A stretch of 64,000 bases of DNA from Asticcacaulis excentricus CB 48 (lineage in GTDB: Bacteria; Pseudomonadota; Alphaproteobacteria; Caulobacterales; Caulobacteraceae). This document shows positions 50,830 through 59,938 of the stretch, in pieces; the stretch's first letter is position 1; the number at the start of each line of letters is the position of its first letter. Both the position numbers and the translations under genes were made by a program. The notes under the pieces are model-generated. The model had not been told where the DNA came from. It made no database searches and saw nothing but the letters and a program-made list of their open reading frames with translations. Location of the stretch: positions 400,501-464,500 of the forward strand of contig NC_014817.1 in NCBI RefSeq assembly GCF_000175215.2, read 5' to 3'.

Positions 50830-53289
50830 TCACCACGACTTGGTGATGCGGGTGTAGAGATAGCGCCCATTAAAGCCGAACGGTGAGCGGGCGCTGAAGG
50901 CCGCACCGCCGTTATACTGGGTGCTGGCGGTTGGCGTCAGCGTGCCTGATAGCGTCGTCAGTGGCGTCTGTTTGGGATAGACGTCGCCGATGTTGTCGAC
51001 GCCTACGGCCCAGGTGACGCCGTTGTCGAACTTGTAGTTGCCGGACACATTGACCACCGTCTTGTCGCCAGTTTCAAAATCAAAGGCGGTGTTCGACTGC
51101 GCGACCAGGACCGAACTGTAGGAGACGGCCGAAACGCCCGCTGACCACTTGCCCAGCTTCCAGTCGATAGCCGCGTTCAGCTTGTCCTCCGGCGTTGAAC
51201 TGGACAACAGGTTCTGATTGACGCGCGCGAACAGGGCCGGGGGTGACGGCAGGCTCGACAGCGTGTTGATGGCCGGGAAGCGGTCGATATCCGTCTCCCC
51301 GTGGTTATAAGCCAGGCTGAAATCGTAGGTGCCAAAGCCTTCGGAAGGCAGGCGATAACGTGCGACGAGGTCGATGCCCTTGGTCGTGGTGTCCACGCCG
51401 TTCATGAAAAAGCGGGCCGCGTCCACCCCATAAGGCGACAAGAGGTTATAGACCCCCTGATTGCTAATGGTCGTGCCGCTCTTGCCGATCAGGTTCTCGG
51501 TCAGGACGATGCGGTCTTCGATCTCGATCTTGTAGGTGTCGAGTGTCAGTTCAAACGGCCCGCTATGGAAGACGAAGCCCAGCGCCAGGTTTTTGGAGGT
51601 TTCGGCCTCCAGAGGTGCGGCCCCCAGCGCCTTGGCGACCGAACTCGTGGCCGGGAAGGTCGTGATCAGCAGGGGGATGCCATTGACGAAATTGGTGGCG
51701 GTCGAAGAGAAATACTGCTGTTGCAGAGACGGGGCCCGGAAGCCGGTCGATGCCGAACCCCGGATAGCGAAGGCGGGGGTAAAGTCGTAACGCGCTGCGA
51801 TTTTGGCCGAAGTGTTGTCACCGAAATCGGAATAGTCTTCGTAGCGTACCGCAATACTGCCCGACAGCTTTTCGGTCAGGCTGGTTTCAAGGTCGAGATA
51901 GGCCCCGAAATTATGACGATCCACGTCGGCGACGTTCTGCGGGAACAGGCCGGGGAAGCCCTGGGCCCCCTGCGGCGCGCTGAGCGGCCCCTTGGCCCAC
52001 GATTGTTCCTCGCCCTGTTCGATTTTGTAGGTTTCGCCGCGCGCCTCAAGACCCCATGCTACGTTCAGTGGCTTATACAGGCCGATGTCGAAAGGTTGGA
52101 CGAAGCTGGCATTCAACACAGTCTGGCTGTAGTCGAGTGAGCCGGAATAGAACCACGTCTTTGAGGCTGTGCCGTAGGAGGCGTTGACGCTATTGGCCGT
52201 TGCGTAGTCCAACTTGTTGTCGCCGAAGGTCAGGCTGAAATCGGCGTCCCAGCCGCGCAGACTGCCTTTAACCCCGCCGGTGGCTGACATGTCCTTGGTG
52301 TGCACCTGAATAATGGGCAGGAAGCCGTCCGGATAGATGGCCACCACATTGCCGGAGTTGGTCGGGTTGCGGTAGTTGGCGGCGCTGTCGTTGCGCCGGT
52401 CCTGATAGCCGGCAAAGCCATAGGCCGACCACACGTCATTGATCGCCTTACCCGCATTGGCAAACAGGGTCAGGCCGCGCTCCTGCGGGTCGCCATAGCG
52501 CGACTTGATGGCCGCCGGGGTGACGCGGGTATCGAGGCCGCCGCGTGAGGTGGGCTTGCGGTCCTTGTACTCTCCGGAAAGGGTCAGAAAACCGTCGCCG
52601 AGCAGAGGCAGGCCGACCCAGCCGCTCAGCGACAGGCTTTCGCCATCGCTGCGGTTGTACCAGGTGTTCGCCGTCTTGACCCGCGTGTTGTAATAGCCGC
52701 CAGACAGGGTGACAGAGCCGCCTCTGGACGCTTCGCGCAGGCGCAGGTTCATTACACCGGCTATGGCGTCGGAGCCGTATTGCGCCGAAGCGCCATCGCG
52801 GAGGATTTCGACGGTGCCGAGGGCGGCTTCGGGAATGGTGTTGAGATCGACCGCCGCCGAACCACGCCCGACAGAGCCATTTATATTGACCAGCGCCGAA
52901 GCGTGCCGGCGCTTGCCATTGATCAGGACGAGGGTCTGATCTGGGCTCAGGCCACGCAAGGTCGCCGGGCGCACGCTGTCGGTGCCGTCGGTGACCGCTG
53001 GGCGCGGGAAGGAAATGGAGGGTGCCAGACGCGACAGAGCTTCGGCCAGCTCGGTCGAGCCCATGCTCTGAAGGGTTTCGCTCTTGATGACGTCCACCGG
53101 GGCGAGGGTTTCAAGCTTCGAGCGCTTGACCCGCGACCCGGTCACCACGACCTCGGTGGCCTCCTCGGCGGCGGACTGGGCCAGAGCGGTCGGGGTCAGC
53201 AAAGGGGAGGCCGAAAGCGAGAGGGCGATAGCACTGCTCACCCTCAGCAGACGTTGACGGAGAGGGAGTTTGCGCGCGGAAAAAGTCAT
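50830..53289 (-). CDS. TonB-dependent outer-membrane receptor
   Basis: 819 residues. Signal peptide ending P-T-A-L-A-Q, then a TonB box-like T-E-V-V-V-T-G-S-R. The plug domain (~45-170) has D-V-I-K-S-E-T-L-Q-S-M-G-S-T-E-L-A-E-A-L, R-G-L-S-P-D-Q-T-L-V-L-I-N-G-K-R-R-H and the I-L-R-D-G-A-S-A-Q-Y-G-S-D-A-I-A-G-V strand; a 22-strand barrel follows, ending in aromatic R-Y-L-Y-T-R-I-T-K-S-W. The pattern of the plug resembles receptors for oligopeptides or carbohydrates rather than siderophores, but the substrate cannot be fixed. No transport partner is adjacent. Its promoter region has palindromes. Confidence 0.93.
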   Translation of the reverse strand: MTFSARKLPLRQRLLRVSSAIALSLSASPLLTPTALAQSAAEEATEVVVTGSRVKRSKLETLAPVDVIKSETLQSMGSTELAEALSRLAPSISFPRPAVTDGTDSVRPATLRGLSPDQTLVLINGKRRHASALVNINGSVGRGSAAVDLNTIPEAALGTVEILRDGASAQYGSDAIAGVMNLRLREASRGGSVTLSGGYYNTRVKTANTWYNRSDGESLSLSGWVGLPLLGDGFLTLSGEYKDRKPTSRGGLDTRVTPAAIKSRYGDPQERGLTLFANAGKAINDVWSAYGFAGYQDRRNDSAANYRNPTNSGNVVAIYPDGFLPIIQVHTKDMSATGGVKGSLRGWDADFSLTFGDNKLDYATANSVNASYGTASKTWFYSGSLDYSQTVLNASFVQPFDIGLYKPLNVAWGLEARGETYKIEQGEEQSWAKGPLSAPQGAQGFPGLFPQNVADVDRHNFGAYLDLETSLTEKLSGSIAVRYEDYSDFGDNTSAKIAARYDFTPAFAIRGSASTGFRAPSLQQQYFSSTATNFVNGIPLLITTFPATSSVAKALGAAPLEAETSKNLALGFVFHSGPFELTLDTYKIEIEDRIVLTENLIGKSGTTISNQGVYNLLSPYGVDAARFFMNGVDTTTKGIDLVARYRLPSEGFGTYDFSLAYNHGETDIDRFPAINTLSSLPSPPALFARVNQNLLSSSTPEDKLNAAIDWKLGKWSAGVSAVSYSSVLVAQSNTAFDFETGDKTVVNVSGNYKFDNGVTWAVGVDNIGDVYPKQTPLTTLSGTLTPTASTQYNGGAAFSARSPFGFNGRYLYTRITKSW

Positions 53290-53735
53290 AAGGCACCACT
53301 CTGAGCTGGAAACGGGTTTGGCGAAGACGCTTCGCCAATAAGACAGGCATGTGTTTTCGCCCGTCGCTCAGGTGAGTGTTGACACAAGTTTGTCACATGT
53401 GAAGACATCGGGTTTGGGCCGCCAGATCAGGTGCGGAAGACCGCAAAGCGCGTGACGTCCCTTTGTGACGCTTGTGTCAAATACTGATAACAATGATTTT
53501 TTTCGCTTTTTGCTTTGGAAGTTTCCGGAGTTATCCAGAGCGTCAAAAAACAACGGTCTAAAGACACCGTTCAGAAAAGAGACGCGCACGTATGCGGAAC
53601 GAAAGATACCGCCGTGACGTTGCCGAAATGTGACGTTTTTTTGAAGAGAGCGTACGCCATTTTGGCGACTGGACACAAAAAAACCCCCTGAGTCCCGGAC
53701 TCAGGGGGTTTCTTTTCGATCGTGTGATGGATCGC
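53290..53735. promoter_or_regulatory. TonB receptor promoter region with palindromes
   Basis: 446 bp. A perfect 9-bp-arm palindrome TTGGCGAAG-ACG-CTTCGCCAA at ~53318-53338 lies just before the receptor start. Further up, TTGACACAAG (53379-53388) is repeated inverted as CTTGTGTCAA (53471-53480); both are flanked by GTCAC-like extensions, and the second can act as a -35 (TTGACA) for the receptor. The far end holds the rplI terminator. Confidence 0.55.
53676..53712. terminator. Terminator of rpsF-rpsR-rplI
   Basis: AAACCCCCTGAGTC pairs perfectly with GACTCAGGGGGTTT (14 bp, 3-nt loop). A-rich before and T-rich after, so it can act in both directions; the rplI stop is 23 bp away. Confidence 0.94.
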
Positions 53736-54320
53736 TTAGTACTCGTACGACTCTTCGATGGCCTGACCGGCACCACCTTCGAGAAGGTCGGCGGCGGCGG
53801 CTTCGTCAGCCAGACGGTCTTCTTCAAACTGCGAGGCGATAACGTTTTCGCCTGCGGCCTGACGCTCGGCCTCTTCAGCCGAGCGCGCGACGTTGACCGT
53901 GATCGAGATCGTGACTTCCGCGTGCAGGCGCACCTTGAGGGCGTGCAGACCAAGGGTCTTGATCGGGGTGTCGAGAACGATCTGGTTGCGCTCAACCTTG
54001 CCGCCGGTTTCGGCGACCGCGTCAGCAACGTCGCGGCCGGTGACCGAGCCGTAGAGCTGACCGGTTTCACCCGCCTGACGGATGATCACGTACTGCTGAC
54101 CGTCGAGTTCGGCGCCTTGCGCTTCCGCAGCGGAGCGAGCGGCGGCGTTACGTGCGACGATCTGTTCCTTCTGCGCTTCGAAGAACTTCAGATTGGCGGA
54201 CGTTGCACGCAGGGCTTTGTGACGCGGCAGCAGGAAGTTACGGGCAAAGCCGTCTTTCACCGACACGACGTCACCGATAACGCCCAGATTTTCAACGCGT
54301 TCCAGGAGAACAACTTTCAT
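53736..54320 (-). CDS. rplI: 50S ribosomal protein L9
   Basis: 194 residues. N-terminal M-K-V-V-L-L-E-R-V-E-N-L-G-V-I-G-D-V-V-S-V-K-D-G-F-A-R-N-F-L-L-P is the rRNA-binding domain; a central helix and the C-terminal domain follow. About 45 residues longer than the E. coli protein, with an acidic Glu/Ala-rich C-terminal tail typical of alphaproteobacteria. It is the last gene of rpsF-rpsR-rplI. Confidence 0.97.
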   Translation of the reverse strand: MKVVLLERVENLGVIGDVVSVKDGFARNFLLPRHKALRATSANLKFFEAQKEQIVARNAAARSAAEAQGAELDGQQYVIIRQAGETGQLYGSVTGRDVADAVAETGGKVERNQIVLDTPIKTLGLHALKVRLHAEVTISITVNVARSAEEAERQAAGENVIASQFEEDRLADEAAAADLLEGGAGQAIEESYEY

Positions 54321-54332
54321 GGGTGCGTCTCC

Positions 54333-54611
54333 TTACTTCACGACGTAGGGCAGAAGTGCCAGGAAGCGGGCGCGCTTGATGGCCTTGGCCAGCTCACGTT
54401 GCTTCTTTTGCGACACGGCGGTGATGCGCGACGGCACGATCTTGCCGCGCTCGGAGATGTAGCGTTGCAGCAGCTTGACGTCCTTATAGTCGATCTTCGG
54501 GGCGTTGGCGCCGGAGAACGGGCACACCTTGCGGCGGCGGAAAAACGGACGACGAGCCGGAGCGGAGCCGACGGGAGCGCCCGGAGTGGCGGCGATAGTG
54601 TCTTCAGCCAT
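54333..54611 (-). CDS. rpsR: 30S ribosomal protein S18
   Basis: 92 residues. R-R-P-F-F-R-R-R-K-V-C-P-F-S-G, D-Y-K-D-V-K-L-L-Q-R-Y-I-S-E-R-G-K-I-V-P-S-R-I-T and the final F-L-A-L-L-P-Y are the conserved S18 blocks. It pairs with S6 in the 30S platform. The N-terminal ~20 residues are an Ala/Pro extension. Twelve-base gaps separate it from rpsF and rplI. Confidence 0.98.
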   Translation of the reverse strand: MAEDTIAATPGAPVGSAPARRPFFRRRKVCPFSGANAPKIDYKDVKLLQRYISERGKIVPSRITAVSQKKQRELAKAIKRARFLALLPYVVK

Positions 54612-54623
54612 CTTCAGCTCTCC

Positions 54624-54998
54624 TTATTGCTCAGCGAATTCAGCACGTTCGGAACGCTCAGCGCGCTCCGGACGGTCACGACGCGACAGAACCGGCGACA
54701 GTTCCAGATCCAGCTCTTCGACGCGGACGGTAAGGAAGCGGATGACGTCTTCGTTGATCGACAACTGACGTTCCATTTCCTTCACGGCGGCGGCCGGCGC
54801 ATCAATGGCCAGCAGCGAGTAGTGCGCCTTGCGGTTCTTCTTCACGCGGTAGGTGAGGTTGCGCAGACCCCAGTATTCGATCTTGGCGACCGAGCCGCCC
54901 AGTTCTTCGATCAGCGCCTTGAGGGTATCGTTGAGACCTTCCGCCTGTTGCGGCGAAATGTCCTGCCGTGCGAGCACGACGTGTTCATAAAGTGCCAT
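54624..54998 (-). CDS. rpsF: 30S ribosomal protein S6
   Basis: 124 residues from the ATG at 54998 (GGAAGAGGACC upstream on the minus strand); the longer frame to 55055 lacks support. A-L-Y-E-H-V-V-L-A-R-Q-D-I-S begins the ferredoxin-like fold; N-L-T-Y-R-V-K-K-N-R-K-A-H-Y and a Glu/Arg-rich C-terminal tail (about 25 residues, E-R-A-E-R-S-E-R) follow. It binds S18 on the platform. First gene of the operon. Confidence 0.97.
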   Translation of the reverse strand: MALYEHVVLARQDISPQQAEGLNDTLKALIEELGGSVAKIEYWGLRNLTYRVKKNRKAHYSLLAIDAPAAAVKEMERQLSINEDVIRFLTVRVEELDLELSPVLSRRDRPERAERSERAEFAEQ

Positions 54999-55204
54999 TT
55001 GGTCCTCTTCCGTTGAGCGGGGTGGCGCGCATTCGGGCGGAAGTCCCGGACACACGATGGATCATGGCTCCTCACAATGAGGGATGACCACCACGCAAGC
55101 GAAGCGGGCGCTATAGTCTATAACGCCGGCATAATCAAGTCTCGGTAATCGCGTGCAAACGGTCTGCAACGGACGTTTTCTGCGCTTCCGATTCTGAAAA
55201 CCGC

Positions 55205-55732
55205 TCATTTAAGCCCGTTAGCGGCAGCCAGCAGGCTGGGGACGTGCGTCGCAGCGTCTTTCGAGTCATGCACGAAGGCGATCTTGCTATCCTTGCCGAT
55301 CACGTAGGAGACGCGGCCGGACATGGGCACCGCCGGCAGCTTGGCGTCGTATTTTTCAGCAATCTTAGCCCCCTTGTCGGAGCCCACCGGGAATTTGCCG
55401 CCGCAGTCCGCGGTGGAGAACTTCTGAAGCGTCGGCACATCGTCCGCCGAAAGGCCGACCACGCTGATCTTTTTGGCGGCAAACTTGTCCATGTTCTCGG
55501 AGAACTGACGTGCCTCCAGCGAGCAGCCACCCGTAAAGGCCTTCGGATAGAAGTACACGATCACCGGGCCCTGCTTCAGGGCTGATTTCAGCGAAAAATC
55601 ATGAACCTTGCCGTTGGTGGCGGCCTTGACCATGAAGTCGGGAGCCTTGTCGCCCACCTTAAGCGCGGCAAGGGCGGGCGAGGTGGCGGTGAGGACGAAG
55701 GCAGCGGTAACCAGAGCGGCACGGGTGATCAT
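55205..55732 (-). CDS. Periplasmic peroxiredoxin (AhpC/TSA family)
   Basis: 175 residues from the ATG at 55732; the frame opens at 55846 without support. Signal peptide R-A-A-L-V-T-A-A-F-V-L-T-A-T-S-P-A-L-A. The thioredoxin-fold core has G-D-K-A-P-D-F and the peroxidatic motif Y-F-Y-P-K-A-F-T-G-G-C-S-L-E-A, i.e. T-x-x-C; a second Cys lies in T-A-D-C-G-G-K-F. It should reduce peroxides in the periplasm with an unknown reductant. It follows the S9 peptidase gene but is on the same strand 1 bp apart from its stop region, so linkage is plausible. Confidence 0.9.
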   Translation of the reverse strand: MITRAALVTAAFVLTATSPALAALKVGDKAPDFMVKAATNGKVHDFSLKSALKQGPVIVYFYPKAFTGGCSLEARQFSENMDKFAAKKISVVGLSADDVPTLQKFSTADCGGKFPVGSDKGAKIAEKYDAKLPAVPMSGRVSYVIGKDSKIAFVHDSKDAATHVPSLLAAANGLK

Positions 55733-55847
55733 GGGACGTCTCCATTGGATTTCGTAACGTCTTATACGACAGTTTTCTGTCCCTGGCTCAGATAATCCGG
55801 GCGAATTTGACTTGTCTCTCGCAACCAAAAAGCTTGCGTTTTGCAAG

Positions 55848-57839
55848 TTAGGCTCGTCTCAGGTCGGGGGGATTATGCTTTTCAAGGAAGGCGATGGTGG
55901 CTTCAAGCATCTGAAGACGTGTCGCTTCTGTGGTCAGCCAGTGATCCTCCCCGGCGAGTACGAGCATTTCTACCGGTTTGCCGGCTTTTTGCATAGCCCT
56001 TTGCATGCGCTGGCTTTGTTCTATCGGGACCACATCGTCGTCCTTACCGTGGATGAGCAGAATTGGGACATCGCACTTGTCCACGTGCAGATCAGGGGAT
56101 GCAGCATCCCACAGGCTCTTGTCGCCCATAAAACGGTTCCAATACTGAAGCGTTGGGCTCAGTCGGCGACCTGTTTCCTTGAATTCCCAGTCCATCATGG
56201 CCTTCAGGTTGGATACGCCGGCTACAGCTACCGCACACCGGTATATGCCGGTGTCGAGTGTTACCCCCGCCATGGCCGCATAGCCGCCGTAGGACGCGCC
56301 GGTGATGGCAACGCGCCTAGCGTCAATAATGCCCTCCTTTGCGAGGTAGCGCACACCATCGCTCAGGTCGGTTTGCATCTTGCGGCCCCATTCACCGTAG
56401 CCCTTCTCGACAAATTCCTGACCATAACCGTCGGAACCACGGAAGTTCGGTTGGAGGACAGCGTATCCGCGCGAGGCCAGCGCCTGTGACCACCACTCGA
56501 AACCAATCTCATCAGCACTTTGCGGACCGCCGTGCGGTAAAACCACCAAGGGAAGGTTCTTTGGGCCACGGCCCTTGAGCGCCGGGGCCGGGGGCAGTGT
56601 CAGGTAACCATGAATGCTGAGGCCGTCTGCCGCCTTGTAGGTGAGTTCGCTTTTGGGAGCGATCCAATCGGCAGGCAAATCTGCACGGGTTTGTCCCACC
56701 AGCTTGTTCTGGCCGGTCGTAAAGTCGATGAAGTAATAGCTTCCGGCGTCATCAACGGCTTCGCTGTAGGCAATCAGCTTACGGGGATCATCCGCCCGCG
56801 ATAATACGCGCGTGACGATACTGCCTTCGAGCAGAGCATTGGTTTCCTTATGTAATTTTTCAAGCAATGGATCAAAAAATTCGTATTCATTGCCTTCGGG
56901 GGAGCGCCGCAAAAAACCGACAAGCCGTTTTGTTGCCGGATGAATGAGTGGAGACACATTGTCTCCTGTAAGTGTGGCTGGTTCGCTCGGCGTGCCGTCC
57001 CGTGAAAACTCAATATATTTTCCGTCCCACTTCCCCCCGTTAAACCGAACCAGCAGACTGTCTTCGGCGCGACCTCGTCCGACTAGGAACGGGCGCTCAA
57101 GTTCGTCGAACACCTCTTCGTAAATGGTGGTCCACAGTGCGTTGAGATAGCGCAGGCGCCACAATTTTTCGCTCTGCTTGTATTCCGAACGTGCGATCAG
57201 AGTGCCGTCGGGTTTATAAACCCAGTTCAGGACGTGTTCCCTGCCTTCATCCAGCTTGGTATAACGGCCTGTGGTGGTGTCGAAAGCCAGCAGGCTGTAA
57301 AAAATCTCAGCACCAAACCGCACGTTCGAGGCGGTCACATGGGGTTTACCGTTGATCAAAATGCGCCCAAGGCTGCCCATGACTATTGGGTAGTAGTCCT
57401 TCAGATTCTCATAAAGCAGCAAAGAGGTACGCGCTTTTACATCGACGATATGAGCGCGCGAATATTCGTTCTTGTCTCCGATAAATCTGACCAGATCAGC
57501 CGTCACAGAGGATGTCACGAGTAACCGATCATTATCGGCCCAAGTCAAATCACGCACTTTCATATCTGTGATGGGCATAAAATTCAGCTTGCCGGATGTG
57601 ATCTCGTAATCCATCAAGACCAACTGCCCTTTGATGTTCCGAATAAAGCCCACTCGCTTGCCGTCCGGCGATATCGTGACCTCCGACATGTCGGGCAAGC
57701 GTCCGTAAACTGAGACAGCCGGACGAGGGGACTCAGCCGCCGTCGCCTTAGAAGCGCTTACTGTCAGTGGAACAGTGGTCAGCAGACCGCTGGCCGACAA
57801 AAACTGACCCAGAGCGTGCCGACGATTGATGAATAGCAT
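55848..57839 (-). CDS. S9 prolyl oligopeptidase family peptidase, paralogue 1
   Basis: 663 residues. Tat-like signal (N-R-R-H-A-L-G-Q-F-L ... S-A-S-K-A-T-A). An N-terminal beta-propeller (~50-380) with I-S-P-D-G-K-R-V is followed by the S9 catalytic domain: oxyanion H-G-G-P-Q, nucleophile G-A-S-Y-G-G-Y, acid L-I-H-G-K-D-D and histidine G-E-D-H-W. It should cleave peptides (acylaminoacyl or dipeptidyl type) in the periplasm. It is the first of three tandem paralogues on one strand, separated by 104 bp from the next. Confidence 0.92.
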   Translation of the reverse strand: MLFINRRHALGQFLSASGLLTTVPLTVSASKATAAESPRPAVSVYGRLPDMSEVTISPDGKRVGFIRNIKGQLVLMDYEITSGKLNFMPITDMKVRDLTWADNDRLLVTSSVTADLVRFIGDKNEYSRAHIVDVKARTSLLLYENLKDYYPIVMGSLGRILINGKPHVTASNVRFGAEIFYSLLAFDTTTGRYTKLDEGREHVLNWVYKPDGTLIARSEYKQSEKLWRLRYLNALWTTIYEEVFDELERPFLVGRGRAEDSLLVRFNGGKWDGKYIEFSRDGTPSEPATLTGDNVSPLIHPATKRLVGFLRRSPEGNEYEFFDPLLEKLHKETNALLEGSIVTRVLSRADDPRKLIAYSEAVDDAGSYYFIDFTTGQNKLVGQTRADLPADWIAPKSELTYKAADGLSIHGYLTLPPAPALKGRGPKNLPLVVLPHGGPQSADEIGFEWWSQALASRGYAVLQPNFRGSDGYGQEFVEKGYGEWGRKMQTDLSDGVRYLAKEGIIDARRVAITGASYGGYAAMAGVTLDTGIYRCAVAVAGVSNLKAMMDWEFKETGRRLSPTLQYWNRFMGDKSLWDAASPDLHVDKCDVPILLIHGKDDDVVPIEQSQRMQRAMQKAGKPVEMLVLAGEDHWLTTEATRLQMLEATIAFLEKHNPPDLRRA

Positions 57840-57942
57840 GATTTCCCCCTTAAAAAGATCCCCTAGCGGAGAAACTATATGTCAACTCATGCACACTTCA
57901 AGCACCGCTTTTTGCAAAAGTCCTGTGTTGTTGGACGTAAGG

Positions 57943-59886
57943 CTAATAGGCCGGGTTATGGTTGTCGATAAAGGCGACGATGGCGGTCAGCATGGTGAGT
58001 CGTGTTTCGCTGCGCGACAGCCAATGATCCTCACCGCTGAGGGTTACAAGTTCGACTGGCTTGCCGGCTCTTTGTAAAGCTTCCGCCATCAGCTTGGACT
58101 GCATGTAATCGACGACCGTATCGTCCTTTCCGTGTATCAACAGTAGCGGTATGGTCACCTTGTCGGTGTTGCGTAGAGGGGAAGCGGCGTCCCATTTCGC
58201 TGGATCGCCGAGATAACGTTTCCAATAACGGATGGCGTGACTGTTGTTATCACCAGACTGCTTACCTTCACTCACCATCATACTGCGTAGGTCCGATACG
58301 CCGCCATAGGCGGCAGCGCAGCGATAGACACCAGGATCAAAAGTGGCTCCGGCCATAGCCGCATATCCGCCATAAGAATAACCGGCAATGCAGACACGGG
58401 AGGGGTCGATTATACCCTTGGCTGCCAAGTGACGGACGCCGTCGCTAAGGTCGGTCTGCATCTTTCGGCCCCATTCGCCGTAACCCTTTTCGACGAAGGC
58501 GTCTCCGTAGCCGTCCGAACCGCGGAAATTCGGTTGCAGGATGGCATATCCGCGTGAGGCATAGGCGTTAACGTCCCAGTCGAAACTCTGTGTATCGCGT
58601 GCCTAAGGGCCGCCGTGCGGCAGGACGATCAAAGGGAGTTTTTCAGGTGACCGGCCCGGCGGTAGTGTCAAATAGGCCTCGATCTCCAAGCCATCCGAGG
58701 CTTTATAAGTAAACGGTATCTTTTCAGTGATCCAGGCAGCAGGCAGATCGGGATAGGCTTGTCCAAGGCGCACATTTTCGCTTGTAGCGAAATTCACAAA
58801 GAAATACGTGCCTGCATCGTCTGGACCTTCGGAATAGATGATGGCCTTTTGGCAGTCATCGGCCAGTGACACGATCAAAGTCCGGTAGCCAGTAAAAATG
58901 CTGCCGACTTGTTCGGCGAGTTTAGCCAATTGCGGGTCAGTGTAGGCGTATTTGATCCAGTGCCCGTGCGTGGCATACCCAACCACAGTATGCGTTTTGG
59001 GATGTCTCAGAAGGCTGATGCTGCCTTTGGCGTCCTCGAACATAGGGGTCAGTGCGCCGTCCTGAGTCGCTTCGTAATAGCGGTTGGCGCGGTCTCCCTG
59101 ATTGAAATAAATAGCTGCCGTTTGAGGGCTCCGCCCCAGCCCGACGAGGTTGGGGTAATCGAGTTCAGCCTTTTCTGTCATAACGGTCTTCCAACCGCCC
59201 CGGTTCATCTCAAGGCTCCAGGTGTAGGTTTCGCGGCGGTAGTTTTCCCGCGCCACCAACCCGCCTTCCGCATTGATCGCCCAGTCCGTGGTGTCGGGGC
59301 TCCCTTCGTCAACCTGAAAGGCGTTGCCGGTTTCGGGATCAAAGCGATTTAGAATGCGAAGATATTTTACGCGGGTTACACCACCCGCCAACACGTAAGC
59401 TTTTTTATCCGTTCGGATAACCGACGCATCGGAACCCAGAACGGGGAAATAGTCAGCCATATTTCCGTATATGGACCGCGCCTTGCCGGTTTCGTAGTTC
59501 AGCGCAATGGCTGTGAAAAGCTCCTGCTGTACGTCACTGAACATGGCGAGTGTTGAGGTCAGGGAACTCTCGATCAAAAGATGAGATTTATCTATCCAGG
59601 AGACTGACCGAACCTTAATATCGCCAATCGGCTGTTTTGATACCTTTTGGTTTTGCAAATCGTACACAATCAGGCTGCGCGACTCGCCACGTCCGGAGGC
59701 CATGACGACTTTCCCACCGTCGGCCGAGAGGTCAACGTGATCAATAGCGGGGAGATCGCCATAAAGCGTCAATGGAGGTGGCACGCCAAGGGTGTTCTTT
59801 TCTGCCAGCGCCCCTGTCGCCCAAAGCGCAGATACGGAGACCCCCGCTCCAATAAAGCTGCGACGATTAAAAATTTCATTCGGCAT
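57943..59886 (-). pseudogene. S9 peptidase paralogue 2, interrupted by an in-frame TAG
   Basis: Two same-frame ORFs (57943-58461 and 58603-59886) are joined by an otherwise open stretch whose only stop is TAG at 58603-58605, codon 428. It falls right after P-H-G-G-P, where paralogue 1 has Q (CAG); a single C-to-T change explains it. Everything else is intact: a Tat-like signal (N-R-R-S-F-I-G-A-G-V), the propeller, S in G-Y-S-Y-G-G, I-H-G-K-D-D and G-E-D-H-W. The truncated product would lack the catalytic Ser. TAG is used as a stop elsewhere here, so recoding is unlikely; recent decay or a sequencing error are both possible. Confidence 0.88.
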
Positions 59887-59938
59887 AAACGCCCCCGTTT
59901 TTACGTTTGAATGGCTCAATCCACGGTATGTCTGTTCG

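Noticed and set aside
53290..53735. Cobalamin or other riboswitch upstream of the TonB receptor
   Set aside because: No B12-box-like sequence or riboswitch core was visible; only palindromes.
57943..59886. Amber codon as pyrrolysine or programmed recoding
   Set aside because: TAG is used as an ordinary stop in this genome (for example at 7491-7493 and the sufT end) and no pyl genes or recoding structure are visible; nonsense mutation or sequencing error is simpler.
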